From NCBI GenBank assembly GCA_003586005.1, contig NSKI01000018.1:1-44464 (forward strand): a stretch of 44,464 bases of DNA. The letters are read 5' to 3'. The translations under genes were made by a program, and so were the position numbers. This document shows, one piece after another, positions 8,279 through 17,275 of the stretch; positions within the stretch are counted from its first letter, which is position 1; every line of letters starts with the position of its first letter. The DNA comes from Haloplasmatales bacterium 4B (GTDB lineage: Bacteria; Bacillota_I; Bacilli_A; Haloplasmatales; Haloplasmataceae). The notes beneath the pieces were generated by a model that was not told the origin of the DNA, searched no databases, and was given only the letters and a program-made list of their open reading frames with translations.

Positions 8279-9975
8279 CAGATTTTTTAACAACTTTTAG
8301 ATTTCTATTAAAACAGAACCTATCATTTCATTATTTTTTTAACCGTTTGAAAAACGACAAAAAATATCGAAATATGTCAATCATAATAATTTTAGTTTTT
8401 TTATTTTGTATTCCTAGTTATGCTGTATTTATAGGGCTATTTAGAGAATTATTCATTAGTTTTCAAACTGCACACTTAGGATCACTATATTTGGTAATGG
8501 CTATAATATTGTCGGTATTCCTAATCATCTTTTTTAGTTTTTTCCAAATTATATCATACTTTTACTTTTCGGATGATGTAAAGATACTTACACCGATGCC
8601 AATAAAACCAAGCCACTATTTACTCAGTAAATTTTTTGTAATTTATATCTGGGAACTTTTAATTAGTATGTTTACAGTATTACCATTTTTTATTATATAT
8701 GCAGTATATGAAAACATATATTTCTATCAATGGATAATGATGATTATTAGTTTTGTATTACTACCAATAATACCACTTGTGGTAATTGCGATAATAACTG
8801 TCGTATTGATGAGCTTAACAAATATTTTTAAGAGTAAAGATGCATTAAGGATGGCTTCCTACATATTATTATTTGTATCATTAGTGTTTTTTCAGTATAA
8901 AATATATGACGTTTTATTAACTATGCCTGAAGATCCAGAAAAACAATTGGAATTCGGGCAAAATTTAGTTAATAATAGCACTTTCTTCTTAGAAAAATTC
9001 TCTGCATATTATCCAATTACAAAATTTATTGAATTTGCAGTTTCAGGAAGTTTTTTTGAATCATTATTGAGTACATCTATTTTTATATTACTTTGCATTG
9101 GTTTTGTATACTTATTATCGATTGTATTACAATCAATATTTATGAAGAGTTATTTAAAGGAACAAAACAATAGAACAACGAAAAAGAAGAAAATAAGAAC
9201 AAACAAAAAAACTGGTGTGGGAAATGTAGGACTTTCAATAGCTAAAATTGATTTTTTAACTTTACTTAGGGTTCCTATTTACGCATTTAATACGTTGTCG
9301 GTAGTAATCTTGATACCGGTTTTATTAATTGTATTTTCAAATTTAATGTCTGGTGGCAATGGAGAGATTGAAGAATTGCTTAATTTATACAAAAACAATA
9401 GAGATATTTTCTGGTTATCAGTAGCTTTAATCCTTACGATATTTTCTATTATGAACCCGATTGCATCAACTACATTTTCTCGAGAAGGAAAAACAAATTG
9501 GATAATGAGATCTTTACCTATAAGCGCCAAAGATCACATCTGGGGAAGACTACTTACTCCATTAATTACGCAAGTTGTTTTTATGATCGTAATGTTAATT
9601 ATAATAATCTTTACTTTAGCTCAAAAGGGTAGTAATATTTCTACTGACATAGTTTATGGGATAATCACCTTTTTGTTAGCATTTATATCCTCATTACCAT
9701 TATTGTTTATTTCAATTATTATAGATTTAAAAAGACCGATGTTGAAATGGGAAAACCCACAGCAACCAGTTAAACAAAATATGAATGTCTTAATTGCAAT
9801 TGTGGTAGGAATAATATATGGGACACTAATGTATCTATTGTATACTTTGCTTAAGCAATTCCTTGAAATCGATTTAATAATAATAATATTTTTTATAGTA
9901 AATATTAGTTTAGCATACTTTGCTTATAATATCTTGTACAGTAAATTTGAAAAGAGTTTAGTTGTAATGGATTAA
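8275..9975 (+). CDS. ABC-2 type exporter membrane protein, large double-size permease
   Basis: A 566-aa protein with roughly twelve hydrophobic helices in two halves, split by a basic, Lys-rich stretch at about 300-314. This is the size of duplicated ABC-2 permeases that pair with one ATPase gene, here the overlapping gene at 7559-8278. The segment FSREGKTNWIMRSLPISAKDHIWGRLL (about 401-427) is typical of this group. The substrate is unknown. ATG start at 8275 inside the ATGA overlap. Confidence 0.82.
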   Translation: MTDFLTTFRFLLKQNLSFHYFFNRLKNDKKYRNMSIIIILVFLFCIPSYAVFIGLFRELFISFQTAHLGSLYLVMAIILSVFLIIFFSFFQIISYFYFSDDVKILTPMPIKPSHYLLSKFFVIYIWELLISMFTVLPFFIIYAVYENIYFYQWIMMIISFVLLPIIPLVVIAIITVVLMSLTNIFKSKDALRMASYILLFVSLVFFQYKIYDVLLTMPEDPEKQLEFGQNLVNNSTFFLEKFSAYYPITKFIEFAVSGSFFESLLSTSIFILLCIGFVYLLSIVLQSIFMKSYLKEQNNRTTKKKKIRTNKKTGVGNVGLSIAKIDFLTLLRVPIYAFNTLSVVILIPVLLIVFSNLMSGGNGEIEELLNLYKNNRDIFWLSVALILTIFSIMNPIASTTFSREGKTNWIMRSLPISAKDHIWGRLLTPLITQVVFMIVMLIIIIFTLAQKGSNISTDIVYGIITFLLAFISSLPLLFISIIIDLKRPMLKWENPQQPVKQNMNVLIAIVVGIIYGTLMYLLYTLLKQFLEIDLIIIIFFIVNISLAYFAYNILYSKFEKSLVVMD

Positions 9976-9999
9976 CAAAAAAAATTAGAGGTGAATTTT

Positions 10000-11436
10000 A
10001 TGATATCGTTAATTAATGACGTAAATTTTAAAGATGAAGTTAGAACAATTTTTGTCGGAGTGGAAGAAAATAATAATCCCATGGAATTGGAGAAAATAAT
10101 TAATCAAGTAAAAGCGAAAAAAGATATATTTAAATTTGGAGAAATTACAACTGTTTACCCTCTTGAAGATTTTAAGTCTAACCGTATAGTATTTGTTGGA
10201 TTAGGAAAAAAAGAGAATTATAATTTATTAGAAATTGAAACTCTTTTTTCTAAAATAGGGAAAGATATTCAAGAGGAATCTATTATTTATCTTGACTCAT
10301 TTAGTATTTTACATCAAGATATTCATTATTTATGTGAAAAATTGATAGAAACAATTAAATTAGTTAAATACCAATTTAATAATTATAAAAAAGATAAAAA
10401 TGATGTTAAGGAAATGGATATTACTGTATTTAGTAAATTTGATGTTGCAAAAGATATTGAATTTGGTGCTATAAATGCTGAAGGTACTAATAATGCTAGA
10501 AGCTTGGTCAATGAACCAAGAAATAAAATGACGCCATCTATTTTAGCACAGTATGCTAAAACCTTGGCTGAAGAATTTAAACTAGATTATAAAATATATA
10601 ATAAAAGTGAAATCGAAACTTTGGGTATGGGAGCATTTCTAGCTGTTAATCAAGGATCAATTGAAGAAGCAAAATTAATTCATATTAAATATCGAAATGC
10701 TAAACATGAGAATGTAACAGCACTAGTTGGAAAAGGGTTAACTTATGATTCAGGTGGCTATTCAATAAAACCTAAAAATGGTATGGCAGGAATGAAAGGC
10801 GATATGGGTGGAGCAGCTTCTGTTTTAGGAGCATTTGAAATTATTTGTCGTAAAGCCTTAAAAGTTAATGTAGATGTTATTATTGCTGCTACAGAGAACT
10901 TAATTAATGCTGAAGCTATCGTACCAGATGATGTTGTTGTTACAATGAATGGTAAAACTATCGAAATATTAAATACAGATGCAGAAGGTCGATTAACTTT
11001 AGTTGATGCTGTAACATTTGCTAAGCGGAATCATGCAGCGGAAATAATAGATGTTGCAACATTAACAGGTGGGGTAGTAACAGCCCTTGGAAAAGAAATT
11101 ACCGGAGCATTTACAAATAATAGATCTTTGATAGAAAAAATAAAAGCCTCAGCTGAGAAAACTGGAGAAATGATATGGGAACTGCCTGTTGACCAATTTA
11201 GAAAACGTTGTAAAAAAAGTAACGTAGCAGACTACAATAACTCACCTGGTCGTGATGGACATGCATCGTTCGCTGCAGCACTTATCGCAGAATTTGTGGA
11301 AGATACTCCATGGGTTCATCTAGATATCGCAGGAACATCCGCAAAAGAATCAGCATATTTATTGGGACCAGCTGGTGGTACTGGAGTAATGGTTAGAACT
11401 TTAGCTAATTATTTTGAAAAACAAAATAAAAAATGA
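10000..11436 (+). CDS. pepA: Leucyl aminopeptidase (M17)
   Basis: A 478-aa cytosolic M17 metallo-aminopeptidase that removes N-terminal residues, mainly Leu, from peptides. The two-metal site is complete: K245 and D250 (VGKGLTYDSGG), D268 (MKGDMGGAA), D327 and E329 in the family signature NTDAEGRL (326-333), with catalytic R331. The N-terminal domain (about 1-150) is divergent, as usual. The ATG at 10000 is chosen since GAGGTG (9988-9993) is its ribosome site; a GTG at 9991 lies inside that site. The gene follows the ABC exporter by 24 bases and ends in a terminator shared with the convergent HIT gene. Confidence 0.95.
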   Translation: MISLINDVNFKDEVRTIFVGVEENNNPMELEKIINQVKAKKDIFKFGEITTVYPLEDFKSNRIVFVGLGKKENYNLLEIETLFSKIGKDIQEESIIYLDSFSILHQDIHYLCEKLIETIKLVKYQFNNYKKDKNDVKEMDITVFSKFDVAKDIEFGAINAEGTNNARSLVNEPRNKMTPSILAQYAKTLAEEFKLDYKIYNKSEIETLGMGAFLAVNQGSIEEAKLIHIKYRNAKHENVTALVGKGLTYDSGGYSIKPKNGMAGMKGDMGGAASVLGAFEIICRKALKVNVDVIIAATENLINAEAIVPDDVVVTMNGKTIEILNTDAEGRLTLVDAVTFAKRNHAAEIIDVATLTGGVVTALGKEITGAFTNNRSLIEKIKASAEKTGEMIWELPVDQFRKRCKKSNVADYNNSPGRDGHASFAAALIAEFVEDTPWVHLDIAGTSAKESAYLLGPAGGTGVMVRTLANYFEKQNKK

Positions 11437-11452
11437 CCTAGGTCATTTTTTT
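11430..11452. terminator. Bidirectional terminator between pepA and the HIT gene
   Basis: A perfect inverted repeat, AAAATGAC/GTCATTTT (11430-11437 with 11442-11449) with a 4-nt loop, overlaps the pepA stop codon and is flanked by A and T runs on both sides. It suits termination from both converging genes. Confidence 0.75.
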
Positions 11453-11453
11453 C

Positions 11454-11873
11454 TTAAATATTATTTTTGATTTCATTTGCGATAAATTCAAGGTCTTCCT
11501 TAGAATATTTATCCATGTGATTTGTGTAGATTACCCTTAATCCATCGTCTTCATTATACCTCGGTATTAAGTGGACATGATAATGAAACACTGTTTGCCC
11601 AGCAGTTTCTCCGTTGTTATTAATAATATTCATACCTTTGGCATTAAAAGCCTTCATAATCGCCCTTGCTACTTTAGGAATATGTTTATAAATATTTGTA
11701 ATTGTTTCGGGAGTTAAATCAAAAATATTTTCAAAATGTTCTTTAGGTATAACGAGTGTGTGGCCTTTTGTAGTTTGAGAAATATCTAGAAAAACTAAAA
11801 TGTCATCATCTTCATATAGTTTTACACAAGGTATATCACCATTACTAATTTTACAAAATAGACAATTCTTCAT
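11454..11873 (-). CDS. HIT family nucleotide-binding protein (Hit/HinT type)
   Basis: A 139-aa histidine-triad protein. The triad H97-Y-H99-V-H101-L is intact, and C4/C7 in CLFCKI form half of the zinc site typical of the Hit/HinT branch. These enzymes hydrolyse nucleoside phosphoramidates or dinucleoside polyphosphates; the exact substrate is not set by sequence. A strong AGGAGG site is just upstream of the ATG. Monocistronic on the minus strand, with its promoter facing that of the Gx transporter gene. Confidence 0.93.
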   Translation of the reverse strand: MKNCLFCKISNGDIPCVKLYEDDDILVFLDISQTTKGHTLVIPKEHFENIFDLTPETITNIYKHIPKVARAIMKAFNAKGMNIINNNGETAGQTVFHYHVHLIPRYNEDDGLRVIYTNHMDKYSKEDLEFIANEIKNNI

Positions 11874-11936
11874 TATATCCTCCTATAAAATGGAATTTCA
11901 TCTATTATTATAACAAATATTATTTTTAATTTAAAT

Positions 11937-11946
11937 ATGCTATAAT
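11937..11946 (+). promoter_or_regulatory. Extended -10 promoter for the Gx transporter/ung unit
   Basis: TGC-TATAAT (extended -10; TATAAT at 11941-11946) lies 34 bases before the ATG at 11980. No good -35 is seen, as is usual with extended -10 sites. Confidence 0.5.
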
Positions 11947-11979
11947 AAATTTGGAACTAAATGAGAAAGGATGGGAGCT

Positions 11980-12549
11980 ATGGGTAGTCGTAAAAAGACA
12001 GAAAAATTAGTGTTTATAGCTCTTTTAGTAGCTTTAAGTGTTGTTTTAGGTATAATTGATAATTTGTTATCATCATTCGCCCCAGCACAAGGTGTTAGAA
12101 TTGGTTTAGCTAATATAGTAATATTAACTGGTCTTTATTATTTGAAATTTAAGGAATCATTATTATTAATTATTTTAAAATCTATATTAACTGGTATTAT
12201 TATAGGACAAGTAGTAGCTTTTTCTATTGGCTTCTTAGGAACTATCCTTAGTTTTATAACTATGTACTTATTATTGAGATATACTAAAAAATTCGTTAGC
12301 TTATCTGGTATAAGTGTAGCCGGAAGTATCGCCCATAATATTGGGCAAGTTATAATGTTGATTATATATTACGGAATAACTGTTGCGTTTAATCTATTCT
12401 GGCTAATTCCAGTCGGTGTTATTGCAGGATTTTTTGTAGGGTATGTAGTTTCTGTTTTAAGAGTTTATTTAGATAAAGGCCAAGTTTTTAAATCAATAAC
12501 TACTAAAGATGAGCCCTATATAATTAATCAAATTATAAATGAAAAGTGA
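11980..12549 (+). CDS. Gx transporter / heptaprenyl diphosphate synthase component I-like membrane protein
   Basis: A 189-aa, five-to-six-helix membrane protein of the Hpre_diP_synt_I (Gx transporter) family. The conserved APAQGVRIGLANIV segment, ILKSILTGIIIG, and GSIAHNIGQV are visible. Members were first annotated as component I of heptaprenyl diphosphate synthase, but they look like ECF-type S components, so a transport role is more likely. The ATG at 11980 is preferred, with AAAGGA eight bases upstream; an ATG three codons earlier abuts that site. The stop codon overlaps the start of ung, which couples the two genes. Confidence 0.8.
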   Translation: MGSRKKTEKLVFIALLVALSVVLGIIDNLLSSFAPAQGVRIGLANIVILTGLYYLKFKESLLLIILKSILTGIIIGQVVAFSIGFLGTILSFITMYLLLRYTKKFVSLSGISVAGSIAHNIGQVIMLIIYYGITVAFNLFWLIPVGVIAGFFVGYVVSVLRVYLDKGQVFKSITTKDEPYIINQIINEK

Positions 12550-13217
12550 TGATTTATATGTTTAGTAATGATTGGAATGATTTACTACAAACTGAGGTGA
12601 AAAAACAATATTTTATTCAATTAATGGAAAAATTGCATCAAGAATATTTAAAATATCAAATCTATCCTGATTTTAAAAATATCTTTAATGCAATGAAATT
12701 AACATCATTTAGAGATGTATTAGTGGTAATTATTGGCCAAGATCCTTATCATCAAGTAAATCAATCACACGGCCTTTGTTTTTCTGTCGAAAAAGAACAA
12801 AAAATCCCTAAATCACTACATAATATATTTACAGAATTGGTGGCCGATATTGGTATAAATTATCCTAAACATGGTAATTTAACACATTGGGCTAACCAAG
12901 GTGTATTATTACTTAATACTGTATTATCAGTACGAGATAGTGAACCTGGTTCTCACCGTAATATAGGATGGGAAATTTTTACAGATCAAATTATAAATTT
13001 GCTAAATAGTAAAAAAACACCTATAGTATATTTGTTGTGGGGTAATGATGCAAAAAAGAAGGAAAAACTAATAACCAATAAAAAACATTTAATACTAAAG
13101 TCAGTGCATCCATCACCTTTATCAGCTCATAGAGGTTTTTTTGGATGTAAGCATTTTTCAAAAGCAAATACTTTTTTATATGAAAATAATTTAAAAGCAA
13201 TTGAATGGCAAATTTGA
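12549..13217 (+). CDS. ung: Uracil-DNA glycosylase, family 1
   Basis: A 222-aa family 1 uracil-DNA glycosylase that removes uracil from DNA as the first step of base excision repair. The water-activating loop GQDPYH (63-68, catalytic D65) and the HPSPLSAHRGFFG minor-groove loop (His187) are intact, as is GLCFSV for uracil stacking. The ATG at 12549 overlaps the upstream stop (TGATG); an ATG at 12558 is an alternative, and neither has a strong ribosome site. Ends in a clear terminator. Confidence 0.95.
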   Translation: MIYMFSNDWNDLLQTEVKKQYFIQLMEKLHQEYLKYQIYPDFKNIFNAMKLTSFRDVLVVIIGQDPYHQVNQSHGLCFSVEKEQKIPKSLHNIFTELVADIGINYPKHGNLTHWANQGVLLLNTVLSVRDSEPGSHRNIGWEIFTDQIINLLNSKKTPIVYLLWGNDAKKKEKLITNKKHLILKSVHPSPLSAHRGFFGCKHFSKANTFLYENNLKAIEWQI

Positions 13218-13226
13218 TATAAATAA

Positions 13227-13258
13227 AAGTAGGCAATATGTATGCCTACTTATTTTTT
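13227..13258 (+). terminator. Rho-independent terminator of ung
   Basis: A 9-bp stem AAGTAGGCA/TGCCTACTT (13227-13235 with 13243-13251), a 7-nt loop, then a T run on the plus strand. The A-rich left flank may also let it end the converging gerQ transcript. Confidence 0.85.
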
Positions 13259-13775
13259 ACTTATTTTGTTCTGGTTTATTCTCTTTTTTACGTAATTGCG
13301 TATTTGGGGTTATTGGTGGAACTATACCGGTTAAACTAGAATTATTAAATGGATATTCATAGCTAATTTCTTCGTCAAATGTAATATAATTTAAATAGAT
13401 TGATAATAATAGGTATCTCATATCTGTTGCAGGATCTCTTAAAATTATGTGGTCTTTACCAGCAGCTTCAATTATACCTTTAAACACTTTGCTTCCCCAT
13501 TGAGAGTTTTCAAAATTCATGTAAACTGTTGCCATTTTCCCTTTATTTAATCTTAAAATATTTTCAATATAAGATTCTTCAAACCGGACTAATCCTGGTT
13601 GTACGCCTGGAAAACCAGTTGGAATTGTAGGAGTTTGTGGAAACGCAGGTGTTTGATATCCTTGTTGTGGATAAGCTGGTACTTGGTATCCTTGCTGCGG
13701 GTAACCAAAACTTGAAGTAGGTGTCATTTGTGGATTTTCCATAGATGGAAAGGTTGGAGTCGTATAAGAACTCAT
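13257..13775 (-). CDS. gerQ: Spore coat protein GerQ
   Basis: A 172-aa protein. The N-terminal third is low-complexity, rich in Pro, Gln and Tyr, with two copies of a YPQQGYQxPA(Y/F) repeat near 25-44. The C-terminal domain (about 60-150: SYIENILRLNKGK, YMNFENSQWGSKVFKGIIEAAGKDHIILRDP) is the GerQ domain. In B. subtilis, GerQ is an inner coat protein cross-linked by transglutaminase Tgl and needed to place the cortex hydrolase CwlJ. Here cwlJ is directly upstream, 18 bases away, in the same minus-strand unit, as in Bacillus. The start has a strong AAGGAGG site. Confidence 0.92.
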   Translation of the reverse strand: MSSYTTPTFPSMENPQMTPTSSFGYPQQGYQVPAYPQQGYQTPAFPQTPTIPTGFPGVQPGLVRFEESYIENILRLNKGKMATVYMNFENSQWGSKVFKGIIEAAGKDHIILRDPATDMRYLLLSIYLNYITFDEEISYEYPFNNSSLTGIVPPITPNTQLRKKENKPEQNK

Positions 13776-13793
13776 AAATTCCTCCTTAATTAT

Positions 13794-14213
13794 TTAATAA
13801 CAATTCTCTGATGGTAAGGGTTGATAGAAACAGTGGCTTTTATATCTACCTATGTTCCATTGCCCAAACCATTGTGCTCTACAACTTTGACCAAATGGAT
13901 TGTAGAACCATAGCGAAGTTGTTGCCGGAACAAATCTCTCGCCTTTGATAACTCGTCTTGCTAAACGTCTTTCGATTTCTCTTGCTGGCTGATAAAAATA
14001 TGATTTTTGTGTTGCTTCAAATCCTCCAGGAGATTGATAAACCATATCAGATACACTTCGTATATCTTTAAAATCTAGACAATTAGCTCTAACTCGATTT
14101 ACACCGACATTTCCAACTAATAACATGCCTAACTGACCATCACTTTCTGCTTCTGCTCGCAACAGTCTAGCTAGTAAATCTATATCTTTTGTTGTATGTG
14201 GGATAACAGCCAA
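13794..14213 (-). CDS. cwlJ: Spore cortex-lytic enzyme CwlJ
   Basis: A 139-aa SleB/CwlJ family hydrolase without signal peptide or peptidoglycan-binding domain, the CwlJ layout. LLARLLRAEAESDG (14-27 or so) holds the expected catalytic Glu (E21), followed by GMLLVGNVGVNRVRANC, YQSPGGFEA and the C-terminal RYKSHCFYQP. CwlJ degrades spore cortex peptidoglycan in germination and depends on GerQ, encoded next. The TTG at 14213 is chosen: GAGGTG (14220-14225) lies six bases before it, and the product then begins MAVI, as in Bacillus CwlJ. A GTG at 14222 lies inside the ribosome site and is rejected. Confidence 0.92.
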   Translation of the reverse strand: MAVIPHTTKDIDLLARLLRAEAESDGQLGMLLVGNVGVNRVRANCLDFKDIRSVSDMVYQSPGGFEATQKSYFYQPAREIERRLARRVIKGERFVPATTSLWFYNPFGQSCRAQWFGQWNIGRYKSHCFYQPLPSENCY

Positions 14214-14297
14214 AAACCTCACCTCATATAAAATATATGAAAATTATAATAAAAGTTTCTTTATTAACTTAAAAAAGACTTAAAAACATGGAAAATT

Positions 14298-14325
14298 TTG
14301 ACATTAAAGCATATTTATTTATAAT
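14298..14325 (+). promoter_or_regulatory. Sigma-A-type promoter of the HD phosphohydrolase gene
   Basis: Perfect TTGACA (14298-14303) and TATAAT (14320-14325) with a 16-bp spacer, about 80 bases before the ATG at 14412. It is the best sigma-A consensus match in the window. Confidence 0.75.
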
Positions 14326-14411
14326 AGAGTTTAGATTTCGTTAATAATAGATATTAAAACTAACTAAATTTTGGTAAAATAATAATAGGAGAAAAAGGAA
14401 GTTGGCTTGAG

Positions 14412-15713
14412 ATGAAAGAAATTAAAGTATTTCGTGATCCATTATATGGATATGTAAAGGTTGAAGAGGAGCTAATCTGGAAATTAATCCAAACAAAAGA
14501 ACTTCAAAGATTAAGAAGAATTCACCAACTTGGAGGCTCTTTTGTTGTTTATCATACTGCGGAACACTCGCGCTTTTCTCATTCATTAGGTGTATATGAA
14601 GTTGCTAGAAGAATCCTCTATGAGGTTGAAGCAATTCGGGTTACTCTAACTAAAGAAGAAAGGCTTATTACTGAATGTGCAGCATTACTTCACGATATAG
14701 GGCATGGACCATATTCTCATTCTTTTGAAATTGCATTTGAAACTAATCACGAATTAAACTCTATTAAAATTATACTAGACAAAAATACAGAAGTTCATCA
14801 AATACTTGAAAAATATAAGCCAGGTTTTTCAGAAAAGGTTGCTAATGTGATTAATAAGAAATGTTATAAAGATGTTTGTGAAAGTGATTTATGTAATCAT
14901 CACATAATGAATAGTATTATAAGTAGTCAATTAGATGCAGATAGATTAGATTATTTGCAAAGGGATGCATATAACTCGGGTGTTAGTTATGGTGAAATTG
15001 ATTTAGAAAGATTACTTAGAAGTTTTTTAATTGTTAATAATAAAATTGCCTTTAAGTTTACATCGATGCATGCTATAGAAGATTATTTATTGAGTAGATA
15101 CCATATGTATTGGCAAGTTTATTATCATCCAGTTGGTATTAGTTATGAAATTATTTTATTAAATATTTTTAAGCGGATAAAAGAATTAATTAATAACCAG
15201 TTTAAATTTAAAAGCGATGTCTCTATATTTCAAAAAATAATAAAAAATAATATTAGTATAAATTTGTATTTGGACTTAGATGAGCCATTCATAATATCCA
15301 AAATAAAAGAGTGGCGTAATGAAGAAGATATTATTTTAGTTGATTTATGCAATCGATATATTAATCGTCATTTATTTAAATATTTAAGCTGCTATTCAAA
15401 TGAAATGTTGGACCAAAAATTTCAGGATTTAAATAGTATATTTAAAAAATATAATATAAACACAAATTTTTATTTGCATAAAGACACAATAGTAAAAGAA
15501 GCCTATAACTATTATAATGACGAAACTATTACAAATGGACCTATTCTTCTTTATATCGATAATGAATTAGTAGAAATTACTGAAGTATCACATATTGTAA
15601 AAGGTATAATGGGTGTAGGTGCAAAAACCGATTATAAAATATATTATCCTGAAGAATTCATAAAAAAGATGAATAAAGAAGATCAAAAAATAATAGCTAA
15701 AATATTGAATTAA
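14412..15713 (+). CDS. HD-domain phosphohydrolase (YwfO/dGTPase-like)
   Basis: A 433-aa HD-superfamily protein resembling B. subtilis YwfO and the SAMHD1/dGTPase group. The N-terminus VFRDPLYGYVKV, metal-binding H57 (SRFSHSLG), H94-D95 (LLHDIGHGPYSH) and D175 (SSQLDADRLDYL) complete the H...HD...D site. A role as a dNTP triphosphohydrolase is plausible but not shown by sequence alone. Length equals that of YwfO. The ATG has only a weak TTGAG site next to it; stronger purine-rich stretches lie a little farther upstream. Probably read with rnmV, 50 bases downstream. Confidence 0.85.
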   Translation: MKEIKVFRDPLYGYVKVEEELIWKLIQTKELQRLRRIHQLGGSFVVYHTAEHSRFSHSLGVYEVARRILYEVEAIRVTLTKEERLITECAALLHDIGHGPYSHSFEIAFETNHELNSIKIILDKNTEVHQILEKYKPGFSEKVANVINKKCYKDVCESDLCNHHIMNSIISSQLDADRLDYLQRDAYNSGVSYGEIDLERLLRSFLIVNNKIAFKFTSMHAIEDYLLSRYHMYWQVYYHPVGISYEIILLNIFKRIKELINNQFKFKSDVSIFQKIIKNNISINLYLDLDEPFIISKIKEWRNEEDIILVDLCNRYINRHLFKYLSCYSNEMLDQKFQDLNSIFKKYNINTNFYLHKDTIVKEAYNYYNDETITNGPILLYIDNELVEITEVSHIVKGIMGVGAKTDYKIYYPEEFIKKMNKEDQKIIAKILN

Positions 15714-15763
15714 TTAGAAAAAAAAGTCTGAAGATTGTGGTAAAATAAAAAAAGGTGATTAAA

Positions 15764-16324
15764 GTGAGAATTAAAGAAATAATTGTTGTAGAAGGTAAAG
15801 CAGATACAAGAAGGTTAAAAGAAGTTTTTAATAATATTGATACTATAGAAACAAGAGGAAGTGCTATTAACAAAAGGACTTTAGAGTTAATAGCAGAAGC
15901 ACAAAAAAAACGTGGTGTAATTATTTTTACTGACCCTGATTACCAAGGGAAAAGAATAAGAAATATTATTAATGATGCAGTACCTGATTGTAAAAATGCA
16001 TATATCATGAAAGAAAAAGCTATTGATTATAAATTGCATAAAGTAGGTGTTGAACATTGTACACGTGAAGATTTGATAGAATCTTTATCAAATATTACAG
16101 AGGTAAGCGATAGTGAATCGAAAATAACATTTTTAGACTTATATAATTTAAAACTTATTGGATGTAAAAATAGCAATGAAATTAGAGATTTTATAAGTGA
16201 GAAGTTGCATTTAGGAAATAATAATGCTAAACAATTTATAAAAAAAATAAAAATGTTTAATATATCTTTAGAAACAATAAAACAATTAAGTGAAGAATAT
16301 GAAAAAAAACAAGTGGTGAAGTAA
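15764..16324 (+). CDS. rnmV: Ribonuclease M5
   Basis: A 186-aa Toprim-domain nuclease that matures the 5S rRNA ends in Bacilli. The Toprim Glu is E10 in VVEGKAD, and the Asp motif is FTDPDYQGKR (about 56-65). The GSAINKRT segment is also characteristic. The GTG at 15764 is the start: AAAGGTGAT lies just before it and the product length equals the Bacillus enzyme; a GTG at 15755 falls inside that ribosome site. Its stop overlaps the ATG of ksgA by one base. The rnmV-ksgA order is conserved across Bacillota. Confidence 0.93.
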   Translation: MRIKEIIVVEGKADTRRLKEVFNNIDTIETRGSAINKRTLELIAEAQKKRGVIIFTDPDYQGKRIRNIINDAVPDCKNAYIMKEKAIDYKLHKVGVEHCTREDLIESLSNITEVSDSESKITFLDLYNLKLIGCKNSNEIRDFISEKLHLGNNNAKQFIKKIKMFNISLETIKQLSEEYEKKQVVK

Positions 16325-17196
16325 TGGATAAAAAGGATATAGCTACAGTCTCTAAAACAGTAGAGATCTTAAAGAAATATGATTTTCACATTAAGAAAGC
16401 TTACGGGCAGAATTTTCTAATAGATGTTAACATCTTAAATAAAATTGTTGATCATAGTGACATTGATATCAATACCGGAGTGATTGAAATTGGTCCAGGA
16501 ATTGGTTCCTTAACAGAGCAATTAGCTAAAAGAGCTAAGAAAGTAATAGCTTATGAAATTGATAAATCACTTATTCCCATTTTAGCTGAAACTCTACAAG
16601 ATTATAAAAATGTTAAGATAATTAATGAAGATATTTTACAAGCAGACGTTAAAAGCATGATTAATGAAGAATTACAAGCATGTTGTGACATTGCGGTAGT
16701 AGCTAATTTACCTTATTATATTACTACCCCAATAATAATGAATCTTTTAGAACAGAGGTTACCTATAAATAGGTATTGTGTAATGATGCAAAAAGAGGTA
16801 GCACAAAGATTATGCGGTGGTCCTAGTACAAAAGCATATAACTCTTTAACAATCGCAGTTCAATACTATACTATTCCTAAAATAGTTATGAATGTACCAA
16901 ACAGTGTTTTTATTCCAAGACCTGCTGTTGATAGTGCTGTAATTAAACTTTTGTCTAGAGATGAACCAATAATTAATGTATTAGATGAGCAATTCTTTTT
17001 CAAGGTTGTACGTGGAAGTTTCATTCAAAGAAGAAAAACTATTTATAATAATCTGAAACAATCTTTACATGAAATTAATCATGAAGATATTTTAATGGCC
17101 CTTAAAAAAGTTAATATCCCTCCTGTAACTAGAGGAGAGGCTTTAACAATACAACAGTTTGCAATGCTTAGTGATGAATTAATTAAACATACTTAA
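16324..17196 (+). CDS. rsmA: 16S rRNA (adenine1518-N6/adenine1519-N6)-dimethyltransferase
   Basis: A 290-aa KsgA/RsmA methyltransferase that dimethylates two adjacent adenines near the 3' end of 16S rRNA during small-subunit assembly. The GQNFL substrate loop (28-32), the SAM-binding EIGPGIGSLT (55-64) and motif IV NLPYYITTP (128-136) are intact. PRPAVDSAVIKL is the usual C-terminal domain entry. Overlaps rnmV by one base. Confidence 0.96.
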   Translation: MDKKDIATVSKTVEILKKYDFHIKKAYGQNFLIDVNILNKIVDHSDIDINTGVIEIGPGIGSLTEQLAKRAKKVIAYEIDKSLIPILAETLQDYKNVKIINEDILQADVKSMINEELQACCDIAVVANLPYYITTPIIMNLLEQRLPINRYCVMMQKEVAQRLCGGPSTKAYNSLTIAVQYYTIPKIVMNVPNSVFIPRPAVDSAVIKLLSRDEPIINVLDEQFFFKVVRGSFIQRRKTIYNNLKQSLHEINHEDILMALKKVNIPPVTRGEALTIQQFAMLSDELIKHT

Positions 17197-17232
17197 GTTA
17201 ATGCAAATCATTATTACTTAAAAAATATTTGT

Positions 17233-17260
17233 ACATATTAAGTCTAGTTCACATAGTATA
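17233..17260 (+). promoter_or_regulatory. Sigma-K-like promoter of yabG
   Basis: CATAGTATA (17252-17260) fits the sigma-K -10 consensus CATAnnnTA, and AC (17233-17234) lies 17 bases upstream as the short -35. In B. subtilis yabG is transcribed by sigma-K in the mother cell. The start of transcription would lie near 17266, right at the ribosome site, giving a very short leader. Confidence 0.5.
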
Positions 17261-17275
17261 TTATTAGGTGATAAT

